Assembly: GCF_009938015.1 (NCBI RefSeq)
Contig: NZ_AP021884.1
Location: 2,730,585 to 2,794,584 of the forward strand
Source of the DNA: Sulfuriferula plumbiphila
Lineage (GTDB): Bacteria > Pseudomonadota > Gammaproteobacteria > Burkholderiales > Sulfuriferulaceae
Length of the DNA: 64,000 bases
Reading direction: 5' to 3'
Part shown: positions 1-8,831 of the stretch, piece by piece
Numbering within the stretch: position 1 is the stretch's first letter
How the letters are laid out: each line of letters opens with the position of its first letter
Position numbers and translations under genes: made by a program
Notes under the pieces: model-generated
The model's input: the letters and a program-made list of their open reading frames with translations, nothing else
What the model was told of the DNA's origin: nothing
The model's database searches: none

Positions 1-511
1 CGCCGGGGCGATCTGCTACCTGGACGAAATCGTCGAGGCACGCAAGGACACGATGGTGGTGATCCACCCGCTGGCCGACGACCGCCGCGCGCTGCCAATG
101 GAAAAGCTCGGCGTGATTATCGAAGCCAGTGCGGATTTCTGCCTGGCTATTTCCTACAACCCCGGTTACCAGAGCGTGCTCAAGGACTTGAAGCAGAGCA
201 CCCGTCAGCGCTTCGTGGCGCTGGAATTCGACTACCCCAGCGCCAGCATGGAAGCCAAAATCGTCGCCACCGAGAGTGATGTGGATGCGGCACTGGCCGA
301 GCGTCTGGTCAAATTCGCGCAGATGACCCGCAACCTCAAAGGCAGCGGCCTGGAAGAAGGCGCCAGCACGCGGCTGCTGATCCATGCCGGCAAGCTCATC
401 GCCAAAGGGGTGCCGCCGGTCACCGCCTGCCAATGTGCAATTGCCCAGGCGATTACCGATGACGCGGAAATGCTGGCGGCGGTACAGGAATTGTCTTCGT
501 CGTTGTTCTGA
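1..511 (+). CDS. cbbQ: CbbQ/NorQ-family MoxR AAA+ ATPase, C-terminal part
   Basis: The gene runs in from the left edge; codons are in frame from base 2. The visible part opens with the Walker B strand ([12 protein letters not shown]), followed by the sensor-type segment HPLADDRR, a stretch ending [20 protein letters not shown] (sensor/arginine-finger region of this family) and the helical lid. Family knowledge: CbbQ forms a hexameric ATPase that, with the VWA adaptor CbbO, reactivates inhibited RuBisCO; the homologous NorQ/NirQ does an analogous job for nitric oxide reductase. The downstream VWA gene starts within 10 bases, so the two form one operon. Which target enzyme is served cannot be decided because the upstream genes lie outside the window; CbbQ is favoured from the overall sequence impression. 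Confidence 0.85.
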   Translation, partial: AGAICYLDEIVEARKDTMVVIHPLADDRRALPMEKLGVIIEASADFCLAISYNPGYQSVLKDLKQSTRQRFVALEFDYPSASMEAKIVATESDVDAALAERLVKFAQMTRNLKGSGLEEGASTRLLIHAGKLIAKGVPPVTACQCAIAQAITDDAEMLAAVQELSSSLF

Positions 512-519
512 GCTGTTTG

Positions 520-2646
520 ATGGTTCAGCCCCCGCCTTTAACCGCCGACGCTATCGAAACCTTCCTCGAAGCAACCCTCGAGGCTGAATTCTCCTTCCTG
601 CGTCTGGACGAACTGATCGCCGCCATTCACCCGCTGTCACGGGTACAGCAGGACTACCTGCTCGACTGGGTCAAGCGCATCAGCACCACCAATATCGAAA
701 TCGCTTACCAGTTTGCCGGACGCGCGGTGCCGCTGCTCGACAAGCTCGACCGGCGGGTACTGGAAACCTGGGCGCTCAGCGCGATGGACACCTACGACCG
801 TACCGGCCTGCGTGATGCGCTACTGGTCATCCGCAACGTCGAACAATTCGTCCATACCAGTGAGATCCGTACTTCCGGCACCGTCTTTGAAGATATCAGC
901 GGCATCCTGCTCACTTTTGTGCGCGGTCTGTCCGGCCGCAAACTGAAACTGGAGCAGGCGGACGCGCCCTTCACCGACAGCGAAACCCTGTACCTGCCAG
1001 CCGTCATCTCATGGATGGAAACGGCGGAGGACAACTTCCGCCTGGCCAAGGCCATGGTCGCGTTCCAGTGGGCGCAAACGCGCTATGGCAGCTTTCGCGT
1101 CAACCTGCATGACGCGCTGGCTGATTATCCTGACCAGGCACACGCGCTGAACTGCTTTTTTGCACTGGAAACCCTGCGTCTTGATGCCTGTCTGGCGCGC
1201 GAGCTGCCCGGGCTCTACCGCGACATGCAAGCGCTCCGACAGGTACTCGGTCAAACCGCCCTGCCCGCTGGCTGGGACGATTTTGCCCATGTGCTGGCTG
1301 CCCCCGATGCCGCCGTCTTCGACACCCTGAGCTGCCTGCAATCCGCCTATCCGCACCCGGCGCCCGCGCCGGTTTGCTACCAGGGGGAGCTGCGTCCGGA
1401 TGCCATAGCCAGCACCCTGGCCGCGCGGCTGGAACGCGAAAAAATGCTGCTGCGCGTCAAACTGGCGCAACTCGTCGACGACCTGCACCCGCCCCAGCAT
1501 GGGGAGGAAGAGAAAAAACCACCCGTGTTTAATCTCAAAGAGCCCGAAGAAGGCAACACTCCCAACATCGACCAGTTCGAAATCACCCTCAACGACATGC
1601 CCGTCGCGCCGCCCGAAGACGTGCGCCAGCTGATCACCTCGATCAAGCTCGACCTCGGCGACATCCCCCCCGAATACCTCACCCCGGCGGGCGACGGCGA
1701 ATACGACCCCAAGCGCTACCAGGACCAGGAACGCGACCCCGACGCAGTCTGGCAGGGCACCTACCATGAAGAAGGCGCGCACCTCTATCCGGAGTGGGAT
1801 TGCGGCCGCAAGCACTACCGCAAGAACTGGTGCGTGCTGCGCGAAAAGGACGTGCGCCCGGCCGATCCCGGCTACGTGGCGGAAGTCCTGGCGCGTTATG
1901 GCGGCCTGGTCAAGCACCTGCGCAAGACCTTTGAAGCCATGCGCGACGAAAACCGGGTGGAGAAACGCCAGGTGCAAGGCGACGAAGTGGACATCGACGC
2001 GCTGGTGGAAGCCCTGGCCGACGCCCGCGACGGCAGCGAAATGAGCGACCGCCTGTTCACCCGCATGCACCGTTCCGAGCGCAACATCGCCGTCATGTTC
2101 ATGGTGGACATGAGCGGCTCGACCAAAGGCTGGATCAACGACGCCGAGCGCGAAGCGCTGGTATTGCTGGCCGAGGCGCTGGAAGTGCTGGGCGACCGCT
2201 ACGCGATTTACGGGTTTTCAGGCATCACCCGCAAGCGCTGCGAAATCTTCCGCGTCAAGAGCTTCGACGAACCCTACACACCGGCAGTCAAAGCCCGCAT
2301 CGCCGGCATCACCCCGCAGGAATACACGCGCATGGGCGTGGCCATCCGCCACCTGTCCAAACTGCTGATTGAGGTCGAAGCCCGCACCAAGCTGCTGATT
2401 ACCCTCTCCGACGGCAAACCGGACGATTATTTCGACGTCTACCGCGGCCAGTACGGCATCGAGGACACGCGCCAGTCGCTGATCGAAGCGCGCCGTGCCG
2501 GCATCCACCCGTTCTGCATCACCATCGACCGCGAAGCCAAAGCCTACCTGCCGCACATGTATGGCGCGGCCAACTACATCGAAATTGACGACGTGAAAAA
2601 ATTACCGCTCAAGGCTGCCGACATCTACCGCAAACTCACGACCTGA
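520..2646 (+). CDS. cbbO: CbbO/NorD-family VWA-domain protein
   Basis: About 708 residues. The C-terminal von Willebrand A domain carries an intact MIDAS metal site: FMVDMSGSTKG (DxSxS) and TLSDGKPDD. The N-terminal half is the helical region typical of CbbO/NorD and the middle is acidic and proline-rich. The protein is thought to act as the adaptor that couples the CbbQ hexamer to its client (RuBisCO, or NO reductase for NorD). It begins 8 bases after the ATPase stop; a TTG at 517 is directly before the ATG at 520, and the ATG is preferred. The stop codon sits two bases ahead of the tRNA promoter -35 box. The length is in the NorD/CbbO range. NorD remains an alternative name. Confidence 0.85.
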   Translation: MVQPPPLTADAIETFLEATLEAEFSFLRLDELIAAIHPLSRVQQDYLLDWVKRISTTNIEIAYQFAGRAVPLLDKLDRRVLETWALSAMDTYDRTGLRDALLVIRNVEQFVHTSEIRTSGTVFEDISGILLTFVRGLSGRKLKLEQADAPFTDSETLYLPAVISWMETAEDNFRLAKAMVAFQWAQTRYGSFRVNLHDALADYPDQAHALNCFFALETLRLDACLARELPGLYRDMQALRQVLGQTALPAGWDDFAHVLAAPDAAVFDTLSCLQSAYPHPAPAPVCYQGELRPDAIASTLAARLEREKMLLRVKLAQLVDDLHPPQHGEEEKKPPVFNLKEPEEGNTPNIDQFEITLNDMPVAPPEDVRQLITSIKLDLGDIPPEYLTPAGDGEYDPKRYQDQERDPDAVWQGTYHEEGAHLYPEWDCGRKHYRKNWCVLREKDVRPADPGYVAEVLARYGGLVKHLRKTFEAMRDENRVEKRQVQGDEVDIDALVEALADARDGSEMSDRLFTRMHRSERNIAVMFMVDMSGSTKGWINDAEREALVLLAEALEVLGDRYAIYGFSGITRKRCEIFRVKSFDEPYTPAVKARIAGITPQEYTRMGVAIRHLSKLLIEVEARTKLLITLSDGKPDDYFDVYRGQYGIEDTRQSLIEARRAGIHPFCITIDREAKAYLPHMYGAANYIEIDDVKKLPLKAADIYRKLTT

Positions 2647-2648
2647 TG

Positions 2649-2676
2649 TTGACGGAGCAACCCAATACCGTATAAT
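2649..2676 (+). promoter_or_regulatory. sigma70 promoter of tRNA-Lys
   Basis: TTGACG (2649-2654), a 16-base spacer and a perfect TATAAT (2671-2676) lie 12 bases ahead of the mature tRNA 5' end. This is one of the cleanest housekeeping promoters in the window and starts immediately after the cbbO stop. Confidence 0.85.
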
Positions 2677-2688
2677 GGCGGGCTTGCC

Positions 2689-2764
2689 GGGTCGGTAGCT
2701 CAGCCGGTAGAGCAGCGGACTTTTAATCCGTTTGTCGCGGGTTCGACCCCCGCCCGACCCACCA
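2689..2764 (+). tRNA. tRNA-Lys (anticodon TTT)
   Basis: A 76-base cloverleaf. The acceptor stem GGGTCGG pairs with CCGACCC, the D-arm is TAGCTCAGCCGGTAGAGCA, the anticodon stem GCGGA/TCCGT encloses the loop CTTTTAA with anticodon TTT at 2722-2724, and the T-loop is GGGTTCGACCC. The 3' ACCA end is encoded. Confidence 0.97.
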
Positions 2765-2773
2765 TAACACAAG

Positions 2774-2798
2774 CGGCTTCCAGCGATGGAGGCCGTTT
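2774..2798 (+). terminator. hairpin downstream of tRNA-Lys
   Basis: CGGCTTCC and GGAGGCCG form an 8-bp stem (one G-T pair) around AGCGAT, followed by TTT. It is a plausible intrinsic terminator 10 bases after the tRNA; the T-tract is short, so termination strength is uncertain. Confidence 0.55.
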
Positions 2799-2951
2799 CA
2801 GTTTCTAAGCCGGGGTTACGTTTCCAGCAAGTTGGGCGACTTCCGCCTGCTCGAATGTATCCATCCAGCGCGCGTGCCCAGCCTTTGTTTTTTATACTGA
2901 CCAAGCAGTGTAAAACATCTCGATACAGCGAACCTTGTTACAGCAATGCGA

Positions 2952-3905
2952 TTATTGTTTTGCCAGCACAGGACGCCCAAAGAAATAGCCTTGAGCCCAG
3001 TCTATTTCCAGCTCACAGAGAATATCAGCGGTATCAGCATCTTCGACAAACTCGGCTATCGTGGTCAACTGCAGATCTTTTGCGATATCACTAATCCGTT
3101 TGAGTATCTGCCTGACGCGTTTGTCTTTTACCTGTTTAATGAGGCTCCCTTCAATTTTTAGAAACGACACAGGCAGGTCAGCCAGATACTGGAATGAAGA
3201 ATAGCCGCTACCGAAATCATCAATGGCCAACCGCATTCCAAAATCAATGAAAGGGGAAAGCTTGGCTTTGACTGCGTTTGCATCACCGAGCAATTGTCTT
3301 TCAGTAATTTCCAGCACCAGAGGCTTGGTGGGTTCCATATCCACGCCGCACAAGATGCAGGCTGACTGAGCTTCAATAAACAGACTCTGAATCAAATCCT
3401 GGTGAAGCAAAAGGTCCGCTGAAATATTAACGAAATGCGCCATACGTTGGCCGCCGCCCGCAATATTAGATGCACAGTGGCTCATGGTTTGTTTAATGAT
3501 CTGGTAATCGACCAAGTGTGTCAGCTGCAATTCCATCGCTGCAGAAATGAAGTCGTTAGCCGCAATAATATTTCCGGATTCATCAATTAGTCTGGCTAAC
3601 GCTTCTTCGGCAACCGGCTTTCTGGTTTTCAGGTCTACTATCACCTGATAGGCTGGCACCAGCCTGCTGGTTTCAATGGCAGTGTTCAGTTTAGCCGCAA
3701 TAGAATAAACCTCTCGTTTATCCCTGGCTGCCACCACACGATTTCGTCCGGATTTTTTTGCTTCATAAAGTGCCGCATCTGCTGCCTTCATCAGAAAATC
3801 TGGCGTATCACCGTCACGGGGATAACTGGCAATCCCGATGCTTGCAGAAGTTTTAATTTTTTGCGTATTGAGCCGAATTGAGAATTTTTCGATTGCTTCC
3901 CTTAG
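2952..3905 (-). pseudogene. EAL-side fragment of an IS-split GAF-GGDEF-EAL protein
   Basis: This is the 3' part of a c-di-GMP turnover gene cut by the IS element at 3906-5087. The visible protein begins in the last third of the GGDEF domain (SASIGIASYPRDGDTPDFL) and continues through an EAL domain with EEALARL in place of the usual ExLxR start, the DDFGSGYSS segment and the ending GRPVLAKQ. Joining it to the fragment at 5088-5940, after removing the IS and one target copy, restores a continuous 600-codon frame reading AERLREAIEKFS across the junction. The EAL signature and active-site acids look mostly kept, so the parent was probably a phosphodiesterase or bifunctional enzyme. It now lacks its own start; a longer frame that extends into the antisense of the IS is an artefact. 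Confidence 0.88.
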
Positions 3906-5087
3906 GGAAACTCTGCAAAACTCCCCCACCCAGAGCGCATTGTTCAAGGCAAGTATGGCAATATTGAGCCTATGAAACAAACCACACTGGATATCAACCT
4001 GAGCCTCAAGAAGACCCGCAAGCGCGAGTTTCTGGAGCAGATGGAACAAGTCGTGCCCTGGGCAGCGCTGGTCGGGCTGATTGCCCCGTACTATCCCAAA
4101 GGCACCAATGGCCGCCCACCGTTTTCTCTGGAAACCATGTTGCGCATCCACTTCATGCAGCAATGGTTCACCTTGTCCGACCCGGGCATGGAAGAAGCCT
4201 TCTTCGACATCCCTCTATACCGCGAATTTGCCCGGCTTGAAGACTACGCCCGCCTGCCCGACGAGAGCACCATCCTGCGTTTCCGCCATCGGCTGGAAAA
4301 GCACCAGCTCGCAGACCGCATTCTATCCACCATCAACGAACTGCTGATCCAGCGTGGCCTGCTGCTCAAAGCGGGCACTGTGGTAGACGCCACCCTGATT
4401 GCAGCGCCCACCTCCACCAAGAACGCCGACAAGGCACGCGACCCCGAAATGCACTCCACCCAGAAGGGCCGGCAGTGGTACTTCGGCATGAAAGCCCACA
4501 TTGGCGCCGATGCCGAGTCCGGGCTGGTGCACACCGTGCGCGGCACTGCCGCGCATGTGAACGACGTGACCGAAGGCAACGACCTGTTGCAGGGCCTGGA
4601 GACGGATGTCTTTGCCGACGCAGGCTACCAGGGCGCAGACAAACGCCCGAATGCCCAAGCCCGCGTCACCTGGCACGTGGCCATGCGCCCGGGCAAGCGC
4701 CGTGCGCTGGACAAGGACAAACCCACAGACGCGCTGATTGACCAGGTCGAGAAACTCAAGGCCGGCATTCGAGCCAAGGTAGAGCACCCGTTCCGGGTGA
4801 TCAAGCGCCAGTTTGGCTACGTGAAGGTGCGCTACCGCGGCCTCAAGAAGAACACAGCGCAGCTTGTCACGCTGTTTGCGCTGTCCAACTTGTGGATGGT
4901 ACGAAGCAAGTTGATCGAGACTCAGGGATGAGTGCGCCTGAAAACCGGGCAAAAGCCCTAAACGGGGCGAAAAACGTCCAAAACAGCGTCGGAAACAGTA
5001 TTGTTTGTGCGTTTCACGGCACCCATTCTACGATTTGAAACAGGATGGCCTGCCGCTGTACTTCGGGCGGGGTTGTTCAGAGCATCC
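3906..5087 (+). mobile_element. IS5-family insertion sequence, complete
   Basis: A 1,182-bp element. The left end begins GGAAACTCTGCAAAAC and the right end, read inward, begins GGATGCTCTGAACAAC; 17 of the first 22 bases match. It is flanked by TTAG direct repeats (3902-3905 and 5088-5091), the 4-bp TTAR/YTAR-type duplication known for the IS5 subgroup. One transposase gene fills it. Removing the IS plus one TTAG restores the reading frame of the interrupted GGDEF-EAL gene exactly, which proves the boundaries. Frame, ends and duplication are all intact, so the insertion looks recent. Confidence 0.95.
3972..4931 (+). CDS. IS5-family DDE transposase
   Basis: 319 residues, the normal length for IS5-subgroup transposases. 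The N-terminal domain contains the family block YYPKGTNGRPPFSLETMLRI. The DDE triad is visible: D in VVDATLIAAP, D in FADAGYQGADKR and E in the stretch RAKVEHPFRVIKRQFGY followed by KVRYRGL. The gene lies within the IS with about 66 bases of left end and 156 bases of right end outside it. It has no frameshift or stop and is probably functional. Confidence 0.95.
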   Translation: MKQTTLDINLSLKKTRKREFLEQMEQVVPWAALVGLIAPYYPKGTNGRPPFSLETMLRIHFMQQWFTLSDPGMEEAFFDIPLYREFARLEDYARLPDESTILRFRHRLEKHQLADRILSTINELLIQRGLLLKAGTVVDATLIAAPTSTKNADKARDPEMHSTQKGRQWYFGMKAHIGADAESGLVHTVRGTAAHVNDVTEGNDLLQGLETDVFADAGYQGADKRPNAQARVTWHVAMRPGKRRALDKDKPTDALIDQVEKLKAGIRAKVEHPFRVIKRQFGYVKVRYRGLKKNTAQLVTLFALSNLWMVRSKLIETQG

Positions 5088-5940
5088 TTAGCCGTTCAGC
5101 AATCTTGAGCGCGCCATTTTCATCGGTGTCGGGCAGGATAGCCAAAAATTCCTCGCCGCCCCACCTGCACAACCAATCACTTGTGCGTAGTGTTTGCTTT
5201 GCAACCTCACTGATTCCGAGCAGAATCCTATCGCCGATATTATGGCCATAATTGTCATTGAGCATCTTGAATCGATCCAGATCGAACAGAATGATGCTAA
5301 ACGGTTTTGCTGATCTTTTTGCGTATGCATACCCACGGTTGATTATTTCTTGCATTGCCCTCCGATTAAGAAGGTTGGTCAAAGGATCAATCGAAGCCAT
5401 TACCTCCAGCGAGACCTTCAGCCGGGCTTGATCCAAGGCCACTGTAGCCAACTGGGCAAAAGCAATAAAAGGCTCAACCCCGATCTGTTCAAAATAATCC
5501 CGCGTATCAACAAAGATCACTATCAACCCCCTAAAGGGATGATCCGGATCACCTATCGGTAAAGTCAGTCCTTCCTGCAAACCGTATCGAACCGCACTTT
5601 CACGCCAAATAGCGAAGCTTGAATCAGAATGGACTTTTACCAAAACAGGTTCATTTTCTGCCAGGGAACGCCTGCCAGGGCCTTTCATCGCTCCCGGAGA
5701 AAGATCAAGCACCAAATCCCGGGTATATTCGGAAGCTCTCCCTGCTGAATATGAGGGCCTGATCGGTTCAGAACCTGGATTACCCAAGTACATCCATGCC
5801 AGGCAAATACGCTCAGATGACGCCACAAGTGCATCACAGGCCGCCCTCAATACTCCATCGGGCGTATTTCCCTGAGCCAGGATTTTGGTAGCCGTTAACA
5901 GGGCCTTATATATGGAGAACTGCTCTTGAGAGAATTCCAT
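5088..5940 (-). pseudogene. GAF-GGDEF-side fragment of the IS-split c-di-GMP gene
   Basis: This is the 5' part of the gene interrupted by the IS. It starts at an ATG (5940) and encodes a GAF-like sensor domain (residues about 15-165, with YLGNPGSEPIRPSYSAGRA), a short linker (VSLEVMASIDPLTNLLNRRA) and the GGDEF domain with the active loop WGGEEF and ILFDLDRFKMLNDNYGH. The IS cuts it just after KIAERL. As it stands it reads only two or three residues into the IS end before a stop, so the truncated product has the GGEEF loop but lacks the last part of the cyclase fold. See the fragment at 2952-3905 for the reconstructed 600-residue protein. Confidence 0.9.
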
Positions 5941-6166
5941 TTTAGCTACGCCTATTTTTTATAGTGAACCCCTCAGTCAAGACAATAATACATCGAGTTT
6001 AAGAGGGTAGTCTTTCAAATGCAGCCGGCTGGCGCTGCTCCTTTATTGCTTCTATTATTGAGCGAGTTTTTTCACCAGTAAAATTCTTGCGCTTCGTCCC
6101 GCTCATAACCTGTTCCTTTTTACAGCGGGCTACCATCCCAATTCACTGGCCGAAAATTGGGGACCA
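5941..6166. other. intergenic, possible IS21-type end remnant
   Basis: No gene is seen. The segment near 6137-6170 (AATTCACTGGCCGAAAATTG followed by GGGGACCAC) resembles sequence often found at ends of IS21-like elements, but no partner end or istAB gene is present. It may contain the promoter of the minus-strand GAF-GGDEF gene. Confidence 0.3.
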
Positions 6167-6685
6167 CTATACTCCACCGCTTACCGCCATCAGGCAAGAT
6201 GATTTTATGTGTGGCTGATACGTTTTATATGGATTCCAGCCGACGATACAGGAACATTTCTGGACGGCAAACAATACCCAATAAAAACCAATCCCGTTCA
6301 AAACGCTGCCGCGCAGGCGGCAGCCAGTTTTCTCCCCGCGCCGCTTAACCCGCACGGCGGGTGCAGGTGATGGCCACCCGCACCCAGATGCTTGACCGAT
6401 CATGGAGTTGTTGCACCACGGGGTCCATCGCGCGTCAGACTGTTGGCCGCCCCACCAAACCCCTATGCCGCACATCAGTACGCCAGCCAGCATGACAATG
6501 ACGACGTTGCGGTTGAGCAGGACATCGCGGCTGGCTTCCCGCATGCCAGCCTGCGCCTGCTGCAGCGTTTCCTTGATCACTGACTGCAACGGCGCGAGAT
6601 CGATCTTGGGCCGCTGACTGGCGTTAGCTGTGGCTTTCTCAACCACCATCTGGATCGCTGGCGCAGCCGCCCCGGCAAGAACCAC
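6167..6685 (-). CDS. unrecognised membrane-anchored protein, possibly decayed
   Basis: An open frame of 172 residues from an ATG at 6685. The first half is coding-like: an Ala-rich start, an amphipathic stretch (LAPLQSVIKETLQQAQAGMR), then one membrane segment (VVIVMLAGVLMCGIGVWWGG). The second half is Cys/Gly/Arg-rich without clear structure and may be read-through into non-coding DNA. The frame is open further upstream to about 6730, right after another decayed frame on the same strand, as in a small operon. I do not recognise the family. Small proteins with a C-terminal membrane helix next to ATPase-like genes occur in plasmid mobilisation and stability loci, but that link is only inference. 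Confidence 0.3.
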   Translation of the reverse strand: MVLAGAAAPAIQMVVEKATANASQRPKIDLAPLQSVIKETLQQAQAGMREASRDVLLNRNVVIVMLAGVLMCGIGVWWGGQQSDARWTPWCNNSMIGQASGCGWPSPAPAVRVKRRGEKTGCRLRGSVLNGIGFYWVLFAVQKCSCIVGWNPYKTYQPHIKSSCLMAVSGGV

Positions 6686-6723
6686 AGGATCTGGATTCGG
6701 TAACTGATCCGCAAGCCGGACGG

Positions 6724-7110
6724 CTACACACCCTCAAGCCAACACGTCCAGGTCAATGGCGGCAGTGGTTGGCAGCCACCGCCACTGGCCTGAAACGCCT
6801 CAAGCAGTGCGGCGGTGTTGATTATTTCCTCATCGGCGCGGCTGCCTAAAAAATACATGGGCAGAAACTGAATCCAGAACGGGGCATTCAGGTCGATGTC
6901 CCCAATCAACCGTATCGCATCCAGCTCAGCCTGCTGTGCGGCAGTCAGGTCATCACTGCGCCGCAGCTTGCTGATGATTGAATACCGATCATCTACAAAA
7001 CCGATAGGATGCTGAATTGGGATAGTCTGGTGGGTTTTGCCGATGGTTTCGTTTACAAAACTGCCCGGGCAGCATACGTCAGCGCTGGCCGGATCGGCAT
7101 CGATGATAAA
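6724..7110 (-). pseudogene. unrecognised decayed gene of a mobile region
   Basis: Reading the minus strand down from about 7110 gives one long open stretch without a start codon: LFIIDADPAS, then NETIGKTHQTIPIQHPIGFV, DDRYSIISKLRRSDDLTAAQ and LNAPFWIQFLPMYFLGSRAD, ending at a TAG at 6724. The composition is that of a real globular protein, and the IDADP beginning resembles the end of a P-loop ATPase strand (ParA-like), but the rest matches no family I know. An in-frame stop lies just upstream, so the 5' end is lost. It is followed closely by the open frame at 6167-6685. Confidence 0.35.
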
Positions 7111-7404
7111 AAGCTTTAGCGAAGGGCGGCATCAAACAGCGCTCAGACTGGATGAGCATGTCGACAACGGAGCCTATCCTGAATTTTGTCCCATCGGTCA
7201 TCACCCCGTTTCACGCCCATTGCATCGCTGCGTGAGCCAAACTCGACCGGCATGCCCAGCCTGAAGTCACAGCGCACGCCGCCGATTTCGGCGCTGGGGT
7301 TGGTAATCCGGCAATGCGTCCGGCAGAGCCCGTATCAGATTCAGGAGGATGTCTTTCATCCAGCTTTGATTAAAGCCGTCCATTTTCATCACCCGCTGCA
7401 ACAA

Positions 7405-7480
7405 CGCATTGGACTTCCGTTCCGTATGCCGCATGCAGCGCCCGCACACTCATCCCCAGCTGAAATTGGATGTGGTTCAT
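7405..7480 (-). pseudogene. N-terminal relic of an IS1595-type transposase
   Basis: From ATG 7480 the minus strand encodes MNHIQFQLGMSVRALHAAYG followed by TEVQC, which matches the conserved start of IS1595-family transposases (QFQxGLSxxEFxxxYGTExQC). A stop follows soon afterwards and none of the zinc-ribbon or DDE region is found. Between here and 7110 only short frame-broken coding-like pieces remain. Confidence 0.45.
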
Positions 7481-7579
7481 GCATCATGATTATGCCCTCC
7501 TCGCAGGGAGGTGGATTTTTAATTTTTCAGCTGGCCTGGGCGCGAATTGAGGCAGAGAGCCAGCGCTTCGGGTCAAATC

Positions 7580-8029
7580 CTACCCCATCATTTTTTTGCG
7601 AATGAAATGGTCGATAGACAGTTTCCCCGGCCCATGCAGCAGGAATATCAGCAGGAATATTCCCCAATAAACGTGAAGCTGGCGGCCTGCGTCGGAGAGA
7701 TCCGGGTAAGAAGTGGCCGCCACAATATTGAGAATGAATAAAGCAGCCGTCCCGAATCGGGAGGCCAAGCCAAGCGCCAACAGCACCGCACCGCCGAGTT
7801 CAACCATGGTTGCCGAGGTAGCCGCCACCTCCGGGGACAGAACAGGTACGTGATAGAGATAGGTGAACAGATAGACTGTGCTGTCCCAGTTGGCGATTTT
7901 CGTTAATCCCGATTTCCAGAAAACATTCGCCACAAAAAGGCGGGCGGCGAGATCGATGACCGGGCTAATATCATCCAGCCGCTGTATGGCGAATTTTGCA
8001 ATCCGTATCGGTTTGTTCGTCATTGTCAT
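7580..8029 (-). CDS. DoxX-family membrane protein of the bufferin operon
   Basis: 149 residues with four predicted membrane helices and the DoxX fold signature (LAARLFVANVFWKSGLTKI near the start, then ELGGAVLLALGLASRFG). DoxX proteins are small inner-membrane proteins linked to thiol/redox functions and are the usual last gene of DUF2282-DUF692-DUF2063 clusters. Here the gene is 25 bases after bufC on the same strand, with AGGAGATATTC ahead of the ATG. The job in bufferin systems is not established; electron supply to the MNIO enzyme or a membrane redox role have been considered. It ends at a cluster boundary: beyond it lies decayed DNA. Confidence 0.88.
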   Translation of the reverse strand: MTMTNKPIRIAKFAIQRLDDISPVIDLAARLFVANVFWKSGLTKIANWDSTVYLFTYLYHVPVLSPEVAATSATMVELGGAVLLALGLASRFGTAALFILNIVAATSYPDLSDAGRQLHVYWGIFLLIFLLHGPGKLSIDHFIRKKMMG

Positions 8030-8054
8030 GAATATCTCCTTATTATGATGTGCC

Positions 8055-8831
8055 TTATGTTGAAATGGCGAAGTCCACCAATATTGCCTCGTCTACCCAT
8101 CGTCTCAAGGTCGCGCCCAAGTCCAGATTCGGATCGACTTGGAGTGCGATATCGCAAGCAGCCGAAAAAGTCTGTCCGGTCGACAGCGCATGCAGCCCGC
8201 GCCATTCGCTACTCGGCAGCGTGACAACGGCAACGCGATAAATTTCGCGCCGCACAAGAACAGTGGCGCGCCCGCTGGACAAATCAATGCACTGCTCGCC
8301 TGCATAGCCGTCCTGATTGGCTTGCCATATCCGGTCGACGGGAAACTCCGACTCAAACAGGGCGCAGGCAGGGTTTAGCTTGAACTTCAAATCGCCGTAG
8401 CGCTCCGGCGCCACCTGCAGCAATCTATCCAGCCGAAGCGGTGCGTGGTCAGCTGCAAAGTAAGCCCTGTGGCACAGCCATTCCAGCCTGGCGACGTCGG
8501 GCAGATAATGCAGCTGCGCCGCGGGCGGAAAGGCTGCCAGAAACGCGCCAAAGGCTGCGCCAAAACGATGCAGATCCCCGCTCACCGAAGGATACTGATA
8601 AATATATTCCCGCGCGGCATAGCGGAAAAATTCCGCGCCCACCAATTTGACGATGACGGGATAGGCCGACTCGAGCGCGCCGCGCAGATTGCTGAAAGCG
8701 TTGTTACGGTAAATCTCGGTGCGCCACACACTGTCTGATGCCGTGCCGGCCAGGTATTGCGCCAGCGAGGCTTTCTCCCGGCTGAATACGGCTGCCATGA
8801 AGCCCCGCTGCAAGTCACGCAATGTGCTCAT
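8055..8831 (-). CDS. bufC: BufC-like DUF2063 partner protein
   Basis: 258 residues from the ATG at 8831, which overlaps the end of bufB by 17 bases. The N-terminal DUF2063 domain is clear: MSTLRDLQRGFMAAVF, then VWRTEIYRNNAFSNLRGALE and YPVIVKLVGAEFF. In MNIO systems this domain (also called a putative DNA-binding domain) forms a complex with the oxidative enzyme and helps recognise the precursor peptide. The C-terminal half is the variable beta-rich part with REIYRVAVVTL. A longer frame reaching to 8993 is open but would lie inside bufB and has no family similarity, so the internal start is preferred. Confidence 0.88.
   Translation of the reverse strand: MSTLRDLQRGFMAAVFSREKASLAQYLAGTASDSVWRTEIYRNNAFSNLRGALESAYPVIVKLVGAEFFRYAAREYIYQYPSVSGDLHRFGAAFGAFLAAFPPAAQLHYLPDVARLEWLCHRAYFAADHAPLRLDRLLQVAPERYGDLKFKLNPACALFESEFPVDRIWQANQDGYAGEQCIDLSSGRATVLVRREIYRVAVVTLPSSEWRGLHALSTGQTFSAACDIALQVDPNLDLGATLRRWVDEAILVDFAIST

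Noticed and set aside
3906-4163. N-terminal extension of the EAL fragment into the IS element
   Set aside because: It translates the antisense of the transposase end; the true upstream part of the gene is at 5088-5940.
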